Shown here piece after piece: positions 51,483 to 60,200 of a stretch of DNA of 64,000 bases (positions are counted from its first letter, which is position 1; each line of letters opens with the position of its first letter). The stretch spans positions 44,455-108,454 of the forward strand of contig DAITAA010000010.1 of the NCBI GenBank assembly GCA_036824505.1. The letters run 5' to 3'. This DNA comes from SCUD01 sp036824505. GTDB taxonomy: Bacteria; Pseudomonadota; Gammaproteobacteria; Steroidobacterales; Steroidobacteraceae. The notes under the pieces were generated by a model, which worked only from the letters and a program-made list of their open reading frames with translations, made no database searches and was not told the origin of the DNA. The translations under genes and the position numbers were made by a program.

Positions 51483-52463
51483 CTACTCGGGCGCAACAGC
51501 AGGACGCCAGAGGAAAGACCTGGCCAGCGCAGCGATGACCTTGAGCGAATGACTGAGCTTCAGGGCCTCTCGAAGGTGTGCGACGGCCCCGGCCCTGTTG
51601 TGCCTGCTCCACAACGAGCGCGCGCCATCGATCGCTGACAGCGCATAGGTTTCCCTGGCCCGACGGCTAATGCGGTCGGCCCGATCGGGAGGCAGATACG
51701 CCGTGAACATCTCGATTGCCAGACGCGTGTAACGGATGTTTTCAGCCGTACGCTCATGGCGGCCGGTATTGGAATTCTCGTGCATGCGATACGCGGCCAG
51801 TGGAGCGACTTCATACCACACCGGATAACGTGAGGCGATGCGCACCCACATTTCCCAGTCTTCAGCGCAGATCAGACGGGAGTCGAAAGCGCCCAGGGTT
51901 TCGTAAACTTCGCGCCGGACGACAATGCTGGGTGTCATGATTCTCTGTTCGGACGCGAGCCGTTCCAGCCAGTTGTCGAGGATACCGCTTACCGGCTGTT
52001 CCAGATCGGAAACAGCCAGCTTGTCGCCCCGTGCATTTACAAAGAAATGCCGGCAAAACGCAGCCCCGATTTCAGGTCGACTCGCGAAGGCCTGCTCCAT
52101 TCTTGCGTAAAACCCATCGAGTACATAGTCATCGCCGTGGAGCAGGTGGACCAGCCGGCCGCGTGCACGGGCTATGCATTCATGAAAATTCTGCGTAATG
52201 CCGACATTCCTGGGCTGGCGGTAAAACGTTACCCGCCCCCTGCCAAAGTCCTGCACGACGGCTTGCGGATCATCGGCCGAATGATCGTCGATCACCTCGA
52301 CTTGCATGGCGTCCGGTCCGGGGTCTTGTGCCAGTGCGCCCCGCAGCGCGTCGCACAAGTATCCGGCGCAATTGAAGGTCGGGATCATGACCGACCAGAG
52401 GGGACGCGCGACTCCAGGAGGCACCGGCGGCACAAGTGCGCGATAGACTGCATCATCCGTCAT
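51483..52463 (-). CDS. Glycosyltransferase family 2
   Basis: About 326 residues from ATG 52463, overlapping the preceding stop in ATGA. GT-A signature: LWSVMIPTFNCAGYLCDALR, VEVIDDHSADDPQAVV, RNVGITQNFHECIARARGRL with the metal motif LLHGDDYVLDGF, and LGAFDSRLICAEDWEMWVRI. The C-terminal part is helical (TPR-like ARETYALSAIDGARSLWSRH). It probably elongates the exported glycan. Donor unknown. Confidence 0.9.
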   Translation of the reverse strand: MTDDAVYRALVPPVPPGVARPLWSVMIPTFNCAGYLCDALRGALAQDPGPDAMQVEVIDDHSADDPQAVVQDFGRGRVTFYRQPRNVGITQNFHECIARARGRLVHLLHGDDYVLDGFYARMEQAFASRPEIGAAFCRHFFVNARGDKLAVSDLEQPVSGILDNWLERLASEQRIMTPSIVVRREVYETLGAFDSRLICAEDWEMWVRIASRYPVWYEVAPLAAYRMHENSNTGRHERTAENIRYTRLAIEMFTAYLPPDRADRISRRARETYALSAIDGARSLWSRHNRAGAVAHLREALKLSHSLKVIAALARSFLWRPAVAPE

Positions 52464-53383
52464 GCACGCACGCTCTGGGTGGGCAGGTAAAGGCGCGCGC
52501 TCAGCTTCAGCAGCCCCCGTGCCGAGAGATATCTGTTGAAGGGGCGTCCCTGCAGGCAAGTCCTGAGGCATCGGCGCGCTCGTTCCCGGTCGCCGCGTTT
52601 CTCGTACTCCTCGGCCCATTCGAAGAAGTACCTGGAAATCGCTGCGCGAACCAGCGAATCGTACCTATAGCCCAGTTTCGCATTCATGTCGCGGTAGAAC
52701 TGGAGCGTTCTTTCCAGCTTTTCCGCCTCGCTGTGCACCGAGTACCAACCGCCGCTGTGCTGGCGATAGACGCCCATGACCTCGTTGATATAGCCGATCT
52801 TCCCGTGGCGGGCGCCGAGGATGTGCAGCGGCCAATCGGTGATAGGGAAGAACGAGTCATACCACGCGGGAATCGCGTCCAGCGCGGAGCGCCGAAACAT
52901 CGTCGAGCACATCGGGACGAAATTTCCCATCCAGATATCCTCGAAGGTTGAGAACGGCGGCTGGTGATCCGGCACCCAGTTCCATGCGGCTCGGGCGCCG
53001 TCCTCATACACGACGCTGGCGTTGTGGAAACACATGGAGCATTGCGGATGCGCGGCCAGGAAATCCAATTGTTTCTGGAGCTTGTCCGGGCGAGTCCAGT
53101 AATCGTCACCGTCCAGAAACGCGATGTACGCGCCTCGAGCGGCGTCGATGCCACGGCGGACGACGACGTTGCTGCGGAGATTGCGCTCCGAAAGCAGCAA
53201 CCGTATCCGCTCCGGGTACCGAGATTGAAAATCCGTTACGATTTCGCGCGTACCGTCTGTCGAGCGATCTTCACTGATCAGGATCTCGTAATCGCACTGC
53301 ACTTCTTGCATCAGGACGCTATCGAGTGCTTGCGCGATGAAAGCGGCATGGTTGTACGTCATTACGACTACGGTCAGGTTCAT
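52460..53383 (-). CDS. Glycosyltransferase family 2
   Basis: 307 residues. Motifs: LTVVVMTYNHAAFIAQALDS, YEILISEDRSTDGTREIV, RNLRSNVVVRRGIDAARGAY, the metal motif IAFLDGDDYWTRPDKL, and acceptor-side FFPITDWPLHILGARHGKIG. ISEDRSTDGT is typical of WsaE/TuaG-like and O-antigen transferases. ATGA overlap with wzt upstream and with the next GT2 downstream. Confidence 0.9.
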   Translation of the reverse strand: MNLTVVVMTYNHAAFIAQALDSVLMQEVQCDYEILISEDRSTDGTREIVTDFQSRYPERIRLLLSERNLRSNVVVRRGIDAARGAYIAFLDGDDYWTRPDKLQKQLDFLAAHPQCSMCFHNASVVYEDGARAAWNWVPDHQPPFSTFEDIWMGNFVPMCSTMFRRSALDAIPAWYDSFFPITDWPLHILGARHGKIGYINEVMGVYRQHSGGWYSVHSEAEKLERTLQFYRDMNAKLGYRYDSLVRAAISRYFFEWAEEYEKRGDRERARRCLRTCLQGRPFNRYLSARGLLKLSARLYLPTQSVRA

Positions 53384-54711
53384 GCGGTTGAGTCTCCGCC
53401 CGGGGCATCGGTCCTCGTGCGCTCGATGCGCGGTTCCACAAGCTCAGTATCCCACCCCAGGATGGGACGTACGGCGCCGTCCCAGGGTCCGAGCCACCCT
53501 CCCCGGTATTCGTTGGAGTCCTCGATATCAAAGACGAGGATGTCTACTTCCCTGTGCAGGATCACATTCTCGTCCCTGACCAAGACGAATGTTGCGCTGT
53601 GGACGCCGTTGTTCAGAAGATTGGCCGGCACGTGGCAAGTGAATCGGAACAGGCCAACAGGGAACGGCCGGCCGAGCCATTGTGTTGCATGTACCGGCGC
53701 CGATTCGAAGATGAGCAGCCCGTGCGGGCTGTAGAGCTGCAAGTTGACGTAAAGGCAAGCGTTCGGCCGCAGATTCCAGAACTCGAACTCCATCACGAAC
53801 GCGCGCGAAACACTGACAGTATTGTCGGCTGCGTCCCCCGCAGGACGCACGCGTGCCTTGTGCAATCTCACCTCGTCGTTGCCGGGCGCAATGGCCGGGT
53901 CCGGCCATGTTCGTTCCGACAAGGCCGATGACGCGGTCTGCAGGTACTGCCCCACCACGACACTTGCAGGACCCGCTTCCCTGATTTGGCCGGCCTGCAA
54001 CCAAATGACACGCTTGCACAGGCTTTCGATCGACAGCATGTTATGGCTGATCATCAGCACCGTCTTGCCGTGGCGGGCCACGTCATCCATTCTGGCCAGA
54101 CATTTCTTTTGGAATGCCGCATCTCCTACCGCCAGCACTTCGTCGATCACCAGGATGTCCGGCTGCAGATGGGCTGCCACCGCAAAGGCCAGGCGGACGT
54201 ACATGCCGGACGAATATCGCTTCACGGGCGTGTCGAGAAACCTGTCGATTTCCGCGAACGACACTATTTCATCGAATCTGCGGCGTATTTCTGCGCGGGT
54301 CATGCCCAGGATGGCACCGTTCAGAAAAATGTTCTCGCGGCCGGTGAGCTCCGGATGAAACCCGGTACCGACTTCCAGCAGGCTTGACAGCCGACCCCGC
54401 AGCACGATGCGGCCGGTTGTCGGCTCGGTAATGCGGCTCAGGATTTTCAGCAGCGTCGACTTTCCGGCGCCGTTGCGACCGATGATGCCGACCACCTCGC
54501 CTTGCTCGACCCGGAAGGACACGTCCTTCAGGGCCCAGAAGGCTTCCAGGCTGCTGCGGCTGCGCTGCGCGCGCGGAGAGAGCAGCCGGCGTCCCCAGTC
54601 CTTCACGCTCTCGGTCAATTCCTCGCGCAGCGTCGTGCCGCCGATGCTGCTGCGATGGCTGATGAGATACTGTTTCCCGAGGTTCTCGACCTCTATTACG
54701 CTTGCGGGCAT
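53380..54711 (-). CDS. wzt: O-antigen/polysaccharide ABC exporter ATP-binding protein Wzt
   Basis: 443 residues. ATPase domain to ~270: ALKDVSFRVEQGEVVGIIGR with Walker A GRNGAGKST, SSLLEVGTGFHPELTGRENI typical of Wzt/TagH, signature YSSGMYVRLAFAVAAHLQPD, Walker B LVIDEVLAVGD and switch ISHNMLSIE. The C-terminal ~150 residues form a Wzt carbohydrate-binding beta-sandwich (FVMEFEFWNLRPNACLYVNL, CHVPANLLNNGVHSATFVLV) that recognises the capped glycan chain end. With Wzm it exports the lipid-linked polymer across the inner membrane. Start is two bases after the wzm stop. Confidence 0.95.
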   Translation of the reverse strand: MPASVIEVENLGKQYLISHRSSIGGTTLREELTESVKDWGRRLLSPRAQRSRSSLEAFWALKDVSFRVEQGEVVGIIGRNGAGKSTLLKILSRITEPTTGRIVLRGRLSSLLEVGTGFHPELTGRENIFLNGAILGMTRAEIRRRFDEIVSFAEIDRFLDTPVKRYSSGMYVRLAFAVAAHLQPDILVIDEVLAVGDAAFQKKCLARMDDVARHGKTVLMISHNMLSIESLCKRVIWLQAGQIREAGPASVVVGQYLQTASSALSERTWPDPAIAPGNDEVRLHKARVRPAGDAADNTVSVSRAFVMEFEFWNLRPNACLYVNLQLYSPHGLLIFESAPVHATQWLGRPFPVGLFRFTCHVPANLLNNGVHSATFVLVRDENVILHREVDILVFDIEDSNEYRGGWLGPWDGAVRPILGWDTELVEPRIERTRTDAPGGDSTA

Positions 54712-54713
54712 CT

Positions 54714-55595
54714 TCAGATTATGTCCGCAAAGCGCCGCTCAATGCGGCGAAAGTATCGCGCTCCGCTCCACAATGTCACAGACAGAACGACCGTAGCCAA
54801 GGCGAGGTCGGAAACGCGCAGCGGCGACAGCCCGCCGGAAATTGCCCAGCGGAAGCCGTCGATGATTCCCACCATCGGATTCAGCGAATAAAGCAACCGC
54901 CATTGTTCGGGAACAACGTTGCTGCTGAAGCCCACTGGAGAGACGTACAGGCCTAACTGGGCGATAAACGGAACGACTTGCCGGACATCCCGATACTTTA
55001 CGGTCAGCGCAGCCAGCCACAGCCCCACGCCCAGCGACAGGGCGAAAGTGAGCAACGCGAACAACGGCAGGAAGATGATCTGCCAGCCCGGAAGCACACC
55101 GTACCAGCACAACAGGGCCAACAAGATCACCCCGGAAATTGCCCAGTCCATCAGGCTGACGATCACCGAACTGGCCGGGATGATCATCCGCGGAAAGTAG
55201 ATCTTCGATACCAGGTGGGCATCGTCGACCAGGCTACTGCTGCATTCCGTCATTGCGCTGGAAAAGAACTGCCACGGCAAGAGCGCAGCCAGCACGAGAA
55301 TCGGGTATGGCAATTCCCCCGACGGAAGGTTGGCGAGTCGGGAAAAGACGACTATGAGCACGGCCATCGTGAGAACGGGTTTCAACAGCGCCCAGGCGAT
55401 GCCGATGACGGTCTGTTTGTAGCGCACCAGGACGTCACGCCAGGCCAGGAAATAGAACAGCTCCCGGTACTGCCACAGGTCGCGCCACAAGCCTGAGAGA
55501 TATCGTGTGCTGCCATTGCGGGCATCGATGACCAGTTCAGGCGGTTGCGACACTGGCATTTGCTTCTCTTGCGAGCGCCAATCAGAGATGGACAT
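54714..55595 (-). CDS. wzm: ABC-2 polysaccharide export permease Wzm
   Basis: About 293 residues from ATG 55595, overlapping galE by 14 bases. Six-helix ABC-2 permease: amphipathic ELFYFLAWRDVLVRYKQTVI, GIAWALLKPVLTMAVLIVVF, LPYPILVLAALLPWQFFSSA, then WAISGVILLALLCWYGVLPG, LPLFALLTFALSLGVGLWLA, VKYRDVRQVVPFIAQLGLYV and the closing LNPMVGIIDGFRWAI loop. These are the Wzm/KpsM/TagG motifs. It forms the membrane channel with Wzt. Confidence 0.95.
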   Translation of the reverse strand: MSISDWRSQEKQMPVSQPPELVIDARNGSTRYLSGLWRDLWQYRELFYFLAWRDVLVRYKQTVIGIAWALLKPVLTMAVLIVVFSRLANLPSGELPYPILVLAALLPWQFFSSAMTECSSSLVDDAHLVSKIYFPRMIIPASSVIVSLMDWAISGVILLALLCWYGVLPGWQIIFLPLFALLTFALSLGVGLWLAALTVKYRDVRQVVPFIAQLGLYVSPVGFSSNVVPEQWRLLYSLNPMVGIIDGFRWAISGGLSPLRVSDLALATVVLSVTLWSGARYFRRIERRFADII

Positions 55596-56583
55596 GAGCG
55601 GCGCCGAGGATTCCTGGTCTCCTGATTTCCCAGCTGGCCGCTGTCTGCACGATTTCACCGATAGCTGCTATTTCCGCCCGCCAGCCAAGGACTGCGGCCG
55701 CATGGCTTGGGTCAGCGACGAGGATTGCAGGATCGCCAGGCCGGCGCGGCGCCTGGCGCAGGTTGACCCTGCGCTTGGTCGCGAATTCGACTGCCTTGAC
55801 CACCTCCAGTACGGAATGGCCGCGGCCCGTACCCAGATTCAGCGCAACGCTCGCGCCTCCCTGCAAGAGGTACTGCAACGACAGGACATGGGCCCTGGCC
55901 AGGTCCGAGACATGCACGTAGTCGCGGACGGCCGAGCCATCGCTCGTCGCATAGTCACAGCCGAAGACCTCGAATACGGGCCGCCGACCCAGTGCCGTCT
56001 GTATCGCCAGCGGGATGACGTGGGTCTCGGGATCGTGGCATTCGCCGATTTCCCCGTCAGGATCCGCGCCGGCTGCGTTGAAATACCTGAGGACCACGTG
56101 CCGGATCCCGAAGGCGGCCTCGAAATCCAGCAGGATCCGCTCGACCATCTGCTTGCTGGCCCCGTACGGACTGATCGGGGCTTGCGGGTGGCTCTCGACA
56201 ATGGAGCAGACGTTGGACATTCCGTATACCGCACAGCTGCCCGAAAATATGAACTTGTCGATTCCGGCATCACGGAGTGCCGAAAGGAGGGTGACGCTGC
56301 CGCCGACATTGTTCCGGTAATAGATGTCCGGTGCCGCAACCGATTCACCGACATAGGCATAGGCCGCGAAATGCATCGCCGCTTGGGGGCGATATTTGTC
56401 GAGAACAGCATTCAATGCGGGACGATCGCATATGTCGGCGACCTCGAGAGGTCCCCATGGCAAGTTCCTGATGCCGGCCCGCTGCATGTTGTCGAGGCCG
56501 ACTGGCTCGAAACCAGCCTGCGCCAGCGCCTTGCAGGCGTGGCTGCCGACATAGCCTGCCGCGCCGGTAACGAGAACTCTCAT
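55582..56583 (-). CDS. galE: UDP-glucose 4-epimerase GalE
   Basis: 333 residues. NAD site MRVLVTGAAGYVGSHACKAL, then PVGLDNMQRAGIRNLPWGPL, HFAAYAYVGESVAAPDIYYR, the catalytic FSGSCAVYG with SPYGASKQMVERIL (YxxxK), VVLRYFNAAGADPDGEIGE, RDYVHVSDLARAHVLSLQYL, NLGTGRGHSVLEVVKAVE. GalE interconverts UDP-glucose and UDP-galactose (sometimes the N-acetyl forms), here feeding the glycan operon. Four-base overlap with uxs upstream and 14 bases with wzm downstream. Confidence 0.95.
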   Translation of the reverse strand: MRVLVTGAAGYVGSHACKALAQAGFEPVGLDNMQRAGIRNLPWGPLEVADICDRPALNAVLDKYRPQAAMHFAAYAYVGESVAAPDIYYRNNVGGSVTLLSALRDAGIDKFIFSGSCAVYGMSNVCSIVESHPQAPISPYGASKQMVERILLDFEAAFGIRHVVLRYFNAAGADPDGEIGECHDPETHVIPLAIQTALGRRPVFEVFGCDYATSDGSAVRDYVHVSDLARAHVLSLQYLLQGGASVALNLGTGRGHSVLEVVKAVEFATKRRVNLRQAPRRPGDPAILVADPSHAAAVLGWRAEIAAIGEIVQTAASWEIRRPGILGAAHVHL

Positions 56584-57557
56584 ACCCGGTAAGAACCGGT
56601 CGGGTTGGTCATGAGATTCTCGAAATAGCCGATCGTCTGCCGCAGGCCCTCGTCAAGGGCAATCTTCGGCTGCCAGCCAAGTTGTGAATTCGCCAGCGAG
56701 ATATCCGGTTGTCGTTGCGTCGGATCGTCTGTCGGCAGCGCGAGATGTTTTATCTGCGAGCGCGAACCTGTCAGCTCGATGATCTTGTCTGCGAGCTCCC
56801 GGATCGTGAATTCACGGTCGCTGCCAAGGTTGACGGGTCCGGTGAATTGATCGGGGCTGGACATCAGCGCCACGAGGCCATCGATCATGTCAGTTACGTA
56901 GCTGAAAGACCGGGACTGGCTGCCGTCCCCGAAGATCGTTATCGGCTCGTTGCGCAGTGCCTGCCGAATGAAGGTGGAAACGACCCTGCCGTCGTTGGGA
57001 TGCATGCGTGGTCCGTAAGTATTGAAGATGCGCGCGACCTTGATGCGCAGGCCGTGCTGGCGGTGATAGTCGAAGAACAAGGTCTCTGCGCAACGCTTGC
57101 CCTCGTCATAACAGGCGCGGGGACCGATCGGGTTGACGCGACCCCAATAGTCCTCGCGCTGGGGGTGTACCTCCGGGTCGCCGTAGACCTCGCTGGTGGA
57201 TGCCTGAAGTATCTTGGCCTGTGTTCGTTTGGCCAGACCCAGCATGTTGATCGCCCCATGAACGCTCGATTTCGTCGTCTGCACGGGGTCGAACTGATAA
57301 TGCACCGGCGAAGCGGCACAGGCGAGATTGTAAATTTCGCCAACCTCCAGGTAGAGCGGGAAAGTGACGTCGTGGCGTATCAGCTCAAACCTCTTGTTGT
57401 CGATCAGGTGGGCTACATTTCGCCGGTTACCAGTGAAAAAGTTGTCAAGGCAGATGACGTCAAATCCGAAACCCACGAGTTGGTCACAGAGATGCGACCC
57501 GAGGAATCCGGCCCCGCCCGTCACGAGGATCTGTTCAGAATTCAGGGAACGCGGCAT
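56580..57557 (-). CDS. uxs: UDP-glucuronate decarboxylase (UDP-xylose synthase)
   Basis: About 325 residues from ATG 57557. SDR motifs: QILVTGGAGFLGSHLCDQLV, VICLDNFFTGNRRNVAHLID, the strongly diagnostic FELIRHDVTFPLYLEVGEIY and NLACAASPVHYQFDPVQTTK, STSEVYGDPEVHPQREDYWG, RACYDEGKRCAETLFFDYHR (YxxxK), and FNTYGPRMHPNDGRVVSTFI. These define UXS, which decarboxylates UDP-glucuronate to UDP-xylose using bound NAD. Xylose, or a derived sugar, is therefore a likely component of the glycan. First gene of the reverse operon. UDP-glucose dehydrogenase is not in the window. Confidence 0.95.
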   Translation of the reverse strand: MPRSLNSEQILVTGGAGFLGSHLCDQLVGFGFDVICLDNFFTGNRRNVAHLIDNKRFELIRHDVTFPLYLEVGEIYNLACAASPVHYQFDPVQTTKSSVHGAINMLGLAKRTQAKILQASTSEVYGDPEVHPQREDYWGRVNPIGPRACYDEGKRCAETLFFDYHRQHGLRIKVARIFNTYGPRMHPNDGRVVSTFIRQALRNEPITIFGDGSQSRSFSYVTDMIDGLVALMSSPDQFTGPVNLGSDREFTIRELADKIIELTGSRSQIKHLALPTDDPTQRQPDISLANSQLGWQPKIALDEGLRQTIGYFENLMTNPTGSYRV

Positions 57558-57578
57558 GTTCGGCTCTCTTGATCGCAA

Positions 57579-57817
57579 CGGCAGCCATTACAGCAGTCTG
57601 ATTAAGATAACCCGGAATGCCCTCAGGAATCTCGCCCGGAACCCCGGACTAACCGGTAACGTAGATCCCGATCCACGGCCAACCGGCGCACTTGCTTCCA
57701 GCACTTCGTGTGTGTCACGAAGCAGCCGGGGTTCAATGCAGCCGTGCTGCAGAAAACGCCAGGTGACAGGAGTTCGGACCAGTGCCACCGTCGGCGACGC
57801 ACGCCGGGCCGCGATTG
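57579..57817. other. Boundary spacer between glycan operon and btuC
   Basis: Holds the presumed promoter of the reverse glycan operon and the region after the btuC stop. I see no gene and no clear hairpin with a T-run. Confidence 0.4.
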
Positions 57818-58819
57818 TCAGCCCGCCCGCTGGCGGCGCATCAACAACAGAAACAGCGGCACGCCGATCAGCGCGGTGAGAGCGCCGACCGGCAGCTGGC
57901 GTGGCGCGACGATCGTTCTTGCGAGCAGGTCGGCGACGACCAGCAGCGTGCCGCCCGCGAGTGCCGCCGCCGGAATCACCGCGCGGTGCGCCGAGCCGAT
58001 CACGAGCCGCACGAGATGCGGTGTCACGAGGCCCACAAATCCGATACTGCCCGCGGTTGTGACGGCCGCCGCGGTCAGCACCGAGGCTGCGATGTAGATC
58101 GCGATCCGCAAGCCCCGCACCGGCACGCCGAGCACTCGCGCCTGCAACTCACCGTGCGCGAGCGCATCGAGCGGCCGCGCTGCGAGCAGGCACGCCGGAA
58201 TGGCCGCGAGCGCCAGCGTGAGCAATGACCAGGGCGTGCGCACATACCCGAAATCGCCCAGCAGCCAGAACAGCATGCCGCGCAGCCTCAGTTCGTCCGA
58301 CAGGGACAAGAGCAGGCTGACCACGGCGCCGCAGCCCGCCGCGACCACGACGCCGGTCAGCAGGAGCCGCGTCGTGGTCCAGCCGCCCGGGCCGTGCGCG
58401 ACCGCAAATACCAGCAGCATCGCCGCGAATGCCCCGCCGGCAGCCCCGGCGTCGACGGCGAAGCCGGTGAGTCCGGCCAGCATCACGCCGAGCGCGCCCA
58501 CCGCCGCGCCCCCGGAGATTCCGAGGACATAGGGATCGGCGAGCGGGTTGCGCAGCAGCGCCTGCATCAGGACGCCCGCCAGTGCGAGCACGACTCCTGC
58601 GCCGAACGCTGCGAGAGCGCGGGGCAGCCGCAGCTCCATGACGATGGTGCGTGTCAGCGGGTCGCCGGAAGCGGCCGCCCAGGGAACATCGAGCCCCGAG
58701 CTGCCGAGGCTGAGCGATGCAATGATCGCCACTATGGCTGCGACCGCAAGCAGCGCAATCAAGAGCGAAGCGGGCATCCTGGTCATCGGCGCTATGGACT
58801 CCGGGCGTACTGCCCGCAT
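57818..58819 (-). CDS. btuC: Vitamin B12 ABC transporter permease BtuC (FecCD family)
   Basis: 333 residues from ATG 58819; in-frame ATGs at 58786 and 58777 are alternatives. FecCD-type permease with about ten helices: LLIALLAVAAIVAIIASLSL, LRLPRALAAFGAGVVLALAG, VLMQALLRNPLADPYVLGIS, GGAAVGALGVMLAGL, the coupling loop LDALAHGELQARVLGVPV, TTAGSIGFVGLVTPHLVRLV, RQLPVGALTALIGVPLFLLL. It should pair with BtuD (16843-17646) and BtuF (12564-13415), 40 kb away. Part of it is duplicated as fragments at 21028-21119 and 39953-40072. Divergent from rppH. Confidence 0.93.
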   Translation of the reverse strand: MRAVRPESIAPMTRMPASLLIALLAVAAIVAIIASLSLGSSGLDVPWAAASGDPLTRTIVMELRLPRALAAFGAGVVLALAGVLMQALLRNPLADPYVLGISGGAAVGALGVMLAGLTGFAVDAGAAGGAFAAMLLVFAVAHGPGGWTTTRLLLTGVVVAAGCGAVVSLLLSLSDELRLRGMLFWLLGDFGYVRTPWSLLTLALAAIPACLLAARPLDALAHGELQARVLGVPVRGLRIAIYIAASVLTAAAVTTAGSIGFVGLVTPHLVRLVIGSAHRAVIPAAALAGGTLLVVADLLARTIVAPRQLPVGALTALIGVPLFLLLMRRQRAG

Positions 58820-58861
58820 TATTCATGAACGGCTGGTGATTTTCCGGGTCGTACCTGCTGT

Positions 58862-59443
58862 ATGCCTGTTGTGGAAGAATTCACGCCGATGGAACGCGAC
58901 ACTGATCTGATCGACGACCAGGGCTACCGGGCCAATGTCGGCATCATCATCATGAATCACGATCGCCAGGTCTTTCTGGGCGGTCGCGCGCGGGCTCGCG
59001 GCTGGCAGTTCCCGCAGGGCGGCATACGCTGTGGCGAACAGGCGCAAGAGGCCCTGTACCGCGAATTGGCGGAGGAAGTCGGCTTGCGACCCGGGCAGGT
59101 CGAGGAGGTTGCGCGTACGCGCAGCTGGCTGCGCTACCGGCTGCCGCCGCAATTCATCCGCCGCGATTCGAGCCCGCTGTGCGTCGGCCAGAAGCAGCTC
59201 TGGTTCCTGCTGCGCCTCGGCGTGGAGGATTCCGCGCTCAGTTTCGATTCGACCGAGCAACCCCCGGAATTCGACCGTTGGCGCTGGGCACAATGGTGGG
59301 ATGCGGTCCACGACGTCATCTATTTCAAGCGCAGCGTGTATTCGCGTGCGTTGCATGAACTCGGCGCCCACGCGTTCCCGGAGGGCCTGCCACCATACCC
59401 GGACTGGTGGGAGGAACGCATGAAACGGGGCCAAGGCGCATGA
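58862..59443 (+). CDS. rppH: RNA pyrophosphohydrolase RppH (NudH)
   Basis: 193 residues from ATG 58862; a second ATG at 58889 gives the more typical start. Begins with DDQGYRANVGIIIMNHDRQV, then WQFPQGGIRCGEQAQEALYR and ELAEEVGL, which together form the Nudix box with all metal-binding Glu residues. LCVGQKQLWFLL and EFDRWRWAQWWDAVHDVIYF are RppH-specific. It removes pyrophosphate from 5'-triphosphate mRNA ends to start decay. The next gene overlaps its stop in ATGA. Confidence 0.95.
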   Translation: MPVVEEFTPMERDTDLIDDQGYRANVGIIIMNHDRQVFLGGRARARGWQFPQGGIRCGEQAQEALYRELAEEVGLRPGQVEEVARTRSWLRYRLPPQFIRRDSSPLCVGQKQLWFLLRLGVEDSALSFDSTEQPPEFDRWRWAQWWDAVHDVIYFKRSVYSRALHELGAHAFPEGLPPYPDWWEERMKRGQGA

Positions 59444-60138
59444 CGGCATCGCGCTGGCGCCGCATCGGATTCGGATTGCTGATCGCATTGGTCGTTTTCT
59501 ACGGCGGATTCGAATCAGGGCGAGCGAGCAGCGGTTTCTCCATCGTCAGTGCGATGCTGGAACGGCTGGAGCTTCGCCGCGAGGTCCGCAAGCTCAGTTC
59601 GGAAAATCAGTCGCTGCAGGATCAAGTGGCGGCCGCCGAGATCAACCAGCGAGTGGACAGCCAGGCGCAAACCGGTGCGCAAGGCATGATCGGGCAATTG
59701 CAGGCCGAGACCGCGCGCCAGCAGCAGGAGCTGCAGTTCTACCGTGGTCTGGTGGAGCGGCAATTCGGCGCTGGCACATTGCGCGTGCAGGAACTGAAGA
59801 TCCGGCCTGAGGACGGCCGCCGGTTTCGGGTGCTGATCACCCTGGTCCAGGCTGCTGCCCGCGACAGCATCGCCAGTGGCACGGTGAGTTTTGCGATCGA
59901 CGGCACGCGCGACGGCGCCCTGGTTCAGCTTCCGCTCGCGGAAGTTGAAACCAACAAGCGCAGCGAACTGCCGTTTTCACTGCGTTTCTTCCAGCAGATC
60001 GAAGTGCAGATCGAACTGCCCGAACTGTTCCGGCCGGCGGGCCTGCAGGTCGAGTACCGCCAGGGACGCGGCACCGAGCCCTCACGGCAGACCTTTACCT
60101 GGCGTGTCGAGGGTGAGCCGGAGACACCGGTTCTTTGA
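59440..60138 (+). CDS. Membrane-anchored coiled-coil protein (DUF6776-like)
   Basis: About 232 residues; start ATG 59440 overlaps the rppH stop (ATGA). One N-terminal membrane helix (RRIGFGLLIALVVFYGGFES), then a coiled coil at ~45-110 (MLERLELRREVRKLSSENQS, ETARQQQELQFYRGLVERQF) and a beta-rich periplasmic-type C-terminal domain (RFRVLITLVQAAA, QQIEVQIELPELFRPAGLQV). Proteins like this occur beside rppH or erpA in gammaproteobacteria and are listed as DUF6776; function unknown. Probably co-transcribed with rppH. Confidence 0.8.
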   Translation: MTASRWRRIGFGLLIALVVFYGGFESGRASSGFSIVSAMLERLELRREVRKLSSENQSLQDQVAAAEINQRVDSQAQTGAQGMIGQLQAETARQQQELQFYRGLVERQFGAGTLRVQELKIRPEDGRRFRVLITLVQAAARDSIASGTVSFAIDGTRDGALVQLPLAEVETNKRSELPFSLRFFQQIEVQIELPELFRPAGLQVEYRQGRGTEPSRQTFTWRVEGEPETPVL

Positions 60139-60200
60139 CCTGCGCGGGCACCTGGCCTAGAATGAATGGGTAGCAATTTTTCTTTCTGGATTAAGGATTT

